DNA of 64,000 bases, from NCBI GenBank assembly GCA_023055425.1, contig JALGPY010000010.1, positions 54,721,665 through 54,785,664 of the forward strand, written 5' to 3'. Source of the DNA: Linanthus parryae. Taxonomy: Eukaryota > Streptophyta > Magnoliopsida > Ericales > Polemoniaceae. Made by a program: the position numbers and the translations under genes. The notes under the pieces are model-generated. The model did no database searches, had not been told where the DNA came from, and worked only from the letters and a program-made list of their open reading frames with translations. Below, piece after piece: positions 58,188 to 64,000 of this stretch (its first letter is position 1; each line of letters begins with the position of its first letter).

Positions 58188-58659
58188 TGTAAATTCCAGT
58201 TCAATCGTGATAAATTCATGCATATAAGAATGTGTCTCTCGACTTAAATCTCAATTAGTGTAAATACTTCAAACTTCTAATAAAGTAGTTGGTGTCCGCA
58301 GATTAAACCAAAGCTCTAGAATCAGAAGCGAAAGTATCCACACACATAAACCTATCAAGTTTTGGTGAGTAATTCACCTTATTTTAGCACCTTAAGACAT
58401 GTGCTCGATTATGGATTCATAATCATTTACAAAAGTGAACCTTGAAAACTTTTGTTAGAAGCGGCTAAACTTCTCGTGTTTATATAGGTGAAGTTTCATC
58501 CTTTTGGTATCTATATTACCTCGAAGCGATGAACTACATTAAGAGTCAGAACTCACCCTCGTAAATATTACACCGATCATCTTAGAATGGGTACGTAAAT
58601 TATCAGTGTTTTCCCAATGCAACTTGTTCTTACCCATTAAAACTTGTTTATCAATTAAG

Positions 58660-60911
58660 ACTAGAGTTAGGTTCCCGCTACATGTGATCGAAAGGTTTTA
58701 ATCCAATTCCACCAGATGTTTTGCTTACTAAGTCTCTGCAAAGACCCTTAGTAAACAGATCAGCCAAGTTTTCGCTTAACCAAACATAAACAATGGTAAT
58801 AATACTCACAGATTAACTTTCGTACATATTCATGCCGGAAGCTAATATATCTAGATTTTCCATTATAAACTCTATTATATGCTCTACACATTGTAGCTTG
58901 ACGGTCGCAATACAAAGAGATAGACGACATCGGTTGTGACCACAACTTCATATCCAATAGCAAATTTCTCAGCTATTTTGCTTCTTTTCCTGCTGTTGCT
59001 AAGGCGATAAATTCTGACTCCATTGTTGAATGCGAGATACATGTCTATTTCTTGGAACCCCAAGAGACTGCTCCTCCTCCAATCATAAAGATCCAGCCAG
59101 AAGTTGCCTTATTGTCATATGTGCCAGTTATCCAACTAGCGTCTTTATAACCCTCTAATACAGCCGGGAAATTATTATAAAATAATCCCAATTAGAAGTC
59201 CTCTTGAGATAACCGAGAATTCTTCCTACAGCTTTCCAATGCATGGCACTAGGATTACTTTTGTATCTTGCGAGTTTACAAACTGTGAAGGAAATATCAG
59301 GTCGAGTAAAATGCATTGCATACATCAAACTCCCAATAACACTGGCATACTCTAATTGAGCAACCACTCTGCCATCATTTTCAGCCAATTTTACCGAAGA
59401 ATCATAAGACGAGTTAGCTTCTTTAAATCATATATGGTTGAATTGAAGAAGCAACTTCTCTATGTAATGAGATTGGCATAAAGTGTAACCCCCACTATGT
59501 TTCTTCACCTTGTCGCCTAAGATAGTATCAACCTCATTAAGATCCTTCATCTTAAATTGGGAGGCCAAATACATCTTTGTTTCCGATATTCCTTCCATGT
59601 TAGTCCAAAAAATAAGCATGTCATCCACATATAGACAAATAATAACACCATAACGATCCGTAAATTTTGAATATATGAATTTGTCAGACTAGTTATGCTT
59701 AAATCCATGAGATAAAATAACGGCATCGAACTTTTCATGCCATTGTTCCGGTGCCTTCTTTAACCCATACAAGGACTTAACAAGTTTGCAAACATTCTTT
59801 TTGTTATTTGGCATCATTAATCCTTCAGGTTGTTCCATATACACTTCTTCATATAATTTACCATTTAGGAAGGCGATTTTAACAACCCCTTGGTGTACAT
59901 GAAAATTGAAAATTTTGGCAAGTGCCATCAACACTCTGACGGATGTTATTCTAGCCACGGGTGCATAGGTATCAAAATAATCAAAACCCCTTTTTTGCTT
60001 GAAATCTTTTGCTATCAATCTAGTCTTAAAGGTTTGTAGTGACCCATTAGAACTATACCTTCTCCCAAACACACACTTGCACCCAATAGGTTTTGAATCT
60101 GGAGGCAATTCGACTAATGTCCAATTATTATTTGATAATATCGAGTCCATTTCGTAGTCGATACCCCATTTCCAAAACGCAAAATCTCTAGAAGTCAAAA
60201 CTTCAGAATTTTTTTTTAGATCATATTCCGTATCAAGTGCAATAGAAATTTTCTTTAATACATTTTATCTATCTCCTTCCATAAGAAAGATAAGAGAATC
60301 AGGTGAGACAAAATCAGGACCCAATCCTTTTTCCTCCCGTGCCCTTCGACTTCTCCGAGGAGGTTCAATATCATCGGAAGCCTTTCTCTTATTTCCTTGA
60401 GATATGTCACGATTCGTTGTTTGATTACATTTTGACGAGTTGGAATCATCGATCTACATCCCTCAATTCCACAATCACATTGGTAACTAAATCCAATAAC
60501 CCATATGCCTTTGAGTTTTTGGCATATCCAACAAACACGCTGACCCTAATTTTGTTCTTCGAGGGTCTGTTATGCGATAAAAGGCCAAGTATTCCCATAC
60601 CCTAAGGTATTTCAGATTTTTCTTTCTGCCTTTCCACACTTTGTAAGGTGAAACTTTTGATTTCCGTGAAGGAATTCTATTATGCAAATAACATGCGGTA
60701 AGTAACGCTTCACTCCACAAAGAGGATTTTAATTTCGCATTCAAGAGCATAGAATTGGCCATATCTACTAACGTCCTATTCTTCCTCTCATCCAAACCAT
60801 TTTTTGTGAAGTGTATGATGCACTAGTCTGATGTACATTACCATGTTCTTCACAAAACGCTGAAAATTCACGAGGAAAATATTTGCCACCTCTATTTCTA
60901 CGAAGAGTTTT
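58660..60911 (-). pseudogene. Copia pol pseudogene (integrase, RT, RNase H)
   Basis: Fragments in the copia order. Integrase part from 60911: LRRNRGGKYFPREF and, after a frameshift near 60800, DERKNRTLVDM and SLWSEALLTACYLHNRIPS. RT part 60198-59689: DTYAPVARITSVR, AFLNGKLYEEVYMEQPEG and LVKSLYGLKKAPEQWHEKFD, then a stop, then LYVDDMLIF. RNase H part: SLMYAMHFTRPDISF and later CISHSTMESEF. Many stops and shifts. At the integrase motif where the family has SDRGGEY the Asp is lost, and the Asp before KTAFLNG in RT is a Val, so it is dead beyond the breaks. The N-terminal Gag, protease and first half of integrase are missing because of the LTR at 60912. Confidence 0.9.
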
Positions 60912-62576
60912 TGTAACACCTCCAACTTCCACGGACGGGAAATCGAGTCGGTGTTATCCCGCAATCCAAGATTTTACTCTCAGCGTGGAAGGGGACGTCA
61001 AAACAAGAAACCATACCAAATAAGTAGAATATATATTATTACATGAGTCAAAACTAGACTCCAAACTTTGCCTCAAACATAATGAAAGGAAAATTTAATA
61101 TTTTCTTAAGTGTTAGTAAATAATAAAATGCTACCCGAACTATGCAAGTCACAACGCTCCTAGCATCCAAACACGTGGGTTTTAAAAAGCGCAAAAGCAT
61201 ACCACAGTTTTCCGAACGTCATCGAAATCTGAGTAAACTAACACCCATGCACGTAAACAGATTACGAGGGAATTATTTAACAAAGAAATAAAAGCATGCT
61301 CTTTAAAAATATTTTACAGCGGAAGTTACATCAAATATTTCTCAATTATTCCATGAATAAATTTCTGATAATCAACAATGACCCGTTTGGCAGAGCTTTC
61401 CACAAAATATGACCCATGACATAATCGTCAAATAGTAATGTGCCATAATTATGAAAGATCTAATTCATTATGTTGTAACGGGTAGCAATCAGAGTCCGAA
61501 ATATAATCCCCAACCCCCTAAATACCTTAAGTGTCGACACCCCCTGCGAGGGAAACTGTTTTCCCAAGAGAGTGGTAAATAGGGACACCCAAAGCAAATT
61601 GTATGTGGGAAACAAAAATATACCATGTACCCACAGACGGCCGGAGCCATGAATGTCAGCTAGGCTTATTCTAAAGTAATCATAATCCCCGTGCAACTGT
61701 TTTCGCTTTAGATTATGATGCATTTTAATTCATGTGAGAGTTCAAGAATAGTTTTCAAAAATATAGAGGTCGAAAAAACTTAAAGCACGTAAAAACAGTA
61801 ATGACATAATTTCATAATTTGACAGTTAAAAACGTGTATGACACGAAGGGAATGATAGGCACACAAGAATTGGCATATTAGCTTACCTCAAAGAAAACTG
61901 GCAATACGATGAGTAGCTCCTCTTCGTAAATGAACTCTTTATCTACGAAACCATTTCCTACAATTATAAGTTCCTACATAAAACCACATTTATTTTATAT
62001 GGGTTTATGCAAGATGTCCTACATGCTTTAAGTGACATGTTCTCACAAATTCGAAATCGGCAAAGTAAATTTTGAACGTTTAGTTTGCTTTAAAAATATA
62101 TTATCATACTACGTAGTTTTAAAAAACAACGTAAATAACTTATATAGCGCGTAACAGAATATATATAGTTTTATGCTTATACAAATTGTAGAAAACGAAA
62201 TTCAAAATACTTGTTGTTAACTTAGAAAATCATTATACTAACATATAATATTAAATATAACTTTTAACTTCATAAAAGAAAAAAATAATAATATCTTATG
62301 TTAGCAACAATAAGAGTTATGTACAAAACAAAAGGGTCTAGTAGCATGTCTAGCACAAAGTACATGTTATGTATAATGGTAATGGTTAAAAGTTAGCTAT
62401 ATTCTACCTAAAAATGTGATTATGTATTTTAACTAATTAGAGTTTTTTCTCATTTGCTCCAGTGGTGTACGGTATGTGTTAGCTAAAATTTTTTTCAACA
62501 ACTATATATGTATTACTTTTTTTTTGTTCTCCTAAAAGAAAAAAAAAATTACTTGCAAGTATAAATAAGACAAACT

Positions 62577-62647
62577 CATGCAGGAGCTTCCAACGCTCTA
62601 CCACTTGAGCTACCACCCTAGCTGCAGACAAACGTTTTTTTCAGGGT
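62577..62647 (-). mobile_element. Second tRNA-derived SINE-like insertion
   Basis: A 71-bp insert lies between perfect 15-bp direct repeats TAAATAAGACAAACT (62562-62576 and 62648-62662). On the minus strand it carries TAGCTCAAGTGGTAGAGC (A-box-like) and GTTGGAAGCTCCTGCATG. This resembles the insert at 47157-47242 across about 38 bp, so both probably belong to one family. The B-box half is missing here. Confidence 0.75.
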
Positions 62648-63140
62648 TAAATAAGACAAACTTGATAATCAAAATAACATATATTTTTACCCTAAAAAAA
62701 TTCATATACTTTAAGGATATATACAAAATATAAGGTGACCGGACTTTTGAAAAAATAATTTTATTCGACATTTCTTTAAAACTTTTTGGATATGACCTTA
62801 TCTACATAAATTGTACGGGTATTTATCAATTCGAAGACTCCTACACTAAATCAATGATCGAAAGTGCAGATTAATATTCAAAAATTAAAGAAAAAAGTTA
62901 ATTAAAAGGATAATTTGTTGAACTACCCAACACAAGTTGTCGAGAATATAGGCGCTGTGGGAAAGAGAGCCGTTGAAATGGCATTTCAGATAGGAGAAAT
63001 TGTAGCGAGAGAGATTTTCGCTCGCTACATGTAGCTAGTTTAATACATATTGGGTAAAATACATAACAAAGTAACTAGTCCATTGGAGTGCAATTTTTAT
63101 TAAACTAATCTATATTTTAAATTTAACTGTCATTTAACTA

Positions 63141-63431
63141 GTCAAAGAAAACCCACCTGCAGTATCATCTCGCTGACACTTAGCTACAAGGAGTATTGAT
63201 TTGGACAGAAAACCTCCCTGCAGTTTCACTTTTACCGACATCGCGCACAATTTTACTAAAACTGTTGGTAGCTAAGTGTTGGTAAAAGTGAAACTGCAAG
63301 GGGGTTTCTGTTAGTAAAGTGGTGCGCGATGTCGGTAAAAGTGAAACTGCAGGAGATTTTTCTGACAAAATCAATATTGCTAGTAGCTATGTGTCAGGGA
63401 GATGATACTGTATAGAGGTTTTCTGTCAATA
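63141..63431. repeat. Foldback element (long inverted repeat)
   Basis: Arms at about 63141-63248 and 63322-63431 are inverted copies around a 73-bp centre. The inner 32 bp (63217-63248 against 63322-63353) match perfectly; outer parts match with scattered changes. The centre contains a further partial copy (63267-63300) in the sense of the right arm. No coding frame. It could be a foldback or MITE-like transposon, or a source of hairpin RNA. Confidence 0.85.
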
Positions 63432-64000
63432 GTTCTATAATATAATATATAACATATTTACTTTATAATATAGTACATACTCATTACATAAACATGAAAA
63501 ATAGAGATGTAAAGCTTCAAGGTAAAACTTACCATATGAGAAGTACAGAAGGAAGAAGGGGCAGGGGGAAAAGTGTCTGACCCGAAATCAAAAATTGACT
63601 GAGGACAAATTGATACAAGATTCGCTGGGGACCCGCTGGTTGAAGATGACGGAAAAGTGTGAATCACGGTGGAGCCGGACGACGAAAGTTAGATTGGTCC
63701 GATAGCTCTGTTCGAACGGGTCGGAGCTCAGAGAAGGAGTGAGGAGCAGCGTGAGTGGTGGTGGTTGTTGTCGTTGGAAGCGGTGATGTTGGTGGTGACT
63801 GGTGGTGCGTGTGTTGCTTGGTTCTCTGAGTGTGTTTTGCAGGTAAAAAATCTGAGAGGGGAGTTGTTATGGGTTTATACCCGATGCAGTTGAGGGTGAG
63901 TTCGTGGGTGAGAATTGAGGGAGAAGTGGGGACTTTCCGTTGAGAGAGATGTGGTGTTCTGGTTCATTTCCGAAACACGTGGAGGGAGGTGGAAGATGAT

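Larger units (their letters stand above)
49770..60911 (-). mobile_element. Decayed Ty1/copia element, split by a Tekay-like insertion
   Basis: Read on the minus strand: pol relic 60911-58660, 3' untranslated part 58659-58193, [insertion 58187-50247], PPT 50240-50227 (GCTATGTGGGGGAT), then the 3' LTR from 50226 leftwards (starts TGTTGAGGTACC; its far end near 49770 is not sharp). Removing the insertion and one TGTAA joins both parts cleanly. The 5' end is cut at 60911 by the LTR at 60912. Confidence 0.8.
60912..64000 (-). repeat. Incomplete Tekay-like LTR, minus strand
   Basis: On the minus strand the end reads AGTTGGAGGTGTTACA at 60912, like the LTR ends at 53625 and 58187. A shared GTCGACACTTAAGGT-type motif (61530-61545; GCCGACACTTAAGGT at 53010) supports a common family. 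The GC-rich block expected near the front of such LTRs is at 63540-64000, so the LTR probably runs past the window edge. There is no coding frame. Confidence 0.6.

Overview
The window is nuclear DNA of a flowering plant, probably a eudicot. The signs are Ty3/gypsy and Ty1/copia LTR retrotransposons with plant-type primer-binding sites, a plant mini-Helitron, tRNA-derived SINE-like insertions and plant F-box pseudogenes. I cannot name the species. No host gene looks intact. The only complete reading frame of a recognised gene is the gag-pol frame of a chromovirus. Two F-box relics are the only host-like genes seen.

Layout. (1) 1-19912: a head-to-tail array of twelve complete LTRs and one cut LTR (period about 1633 bp), element sense on the minus strand, each pair joined by the same 13-bp spacer. 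The spacer looks like the two outer edges of a deleted internal region. (2) 19913-24819: internal region, PBS and a second, clearly diverged LTR, so the array ends in what looks like a chimeric, non-autonomous element. (3) 24820-26064: host or unclassified DNA with a 21-bp minisatellite. (4) 26065-31550: complete chromovirus with 403-bp LTRs that look identical, a 5-bp TSD (ATTGG) and one long ORF. (5) 31551-34177: F-box pseudogene 1. (6) 34178-38056: internally deleted relative of the chromovirus whose 3' LTR is split by a 1547-bp solo LTR of the array superfamily. (7) 38458-40309: a second deleted relative, minus strand. (8) 41307-46631: F-box pseudogene 2, a duplicate of the first, split by a 4.2-kb copia-like non-autonomous element that itself carries a 350-bp Helitron. 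(9) 47157-47242: SINE-like insertion. (10) 47622-49617: three-LTR gypsy-like relic with gag remains. (11) About 49770-60911: a decayed copia element on the minus strand, split by a 7.9-kb Tekay/Del-like non-autonomous element (50247-58187, TSD TGTAA). (12) 60912-64000: incomplete Tekay-like LTR, minus strand, holding a second SINE-like insertion and a foldback element.

How it fits together. Target-site duplications give an order of insertion: F-box duplication, then the copia-like element in copy 2; the solo LTR after the deleted chromovirus relative; the Tekay-like element after the copia element. The chromovirus at 26 kb appears to be the youngest insertion and could still be competent. The deleted relatives share its PBS motif and traces of its C-terminal coding sequence, so an element of this kind could mobilise them in trans (inference). 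The most unusual structures are the LTR-only tandem array and a pair of motifs exactly 63 bp apart in three otherwise divergent LTR subfamilies.
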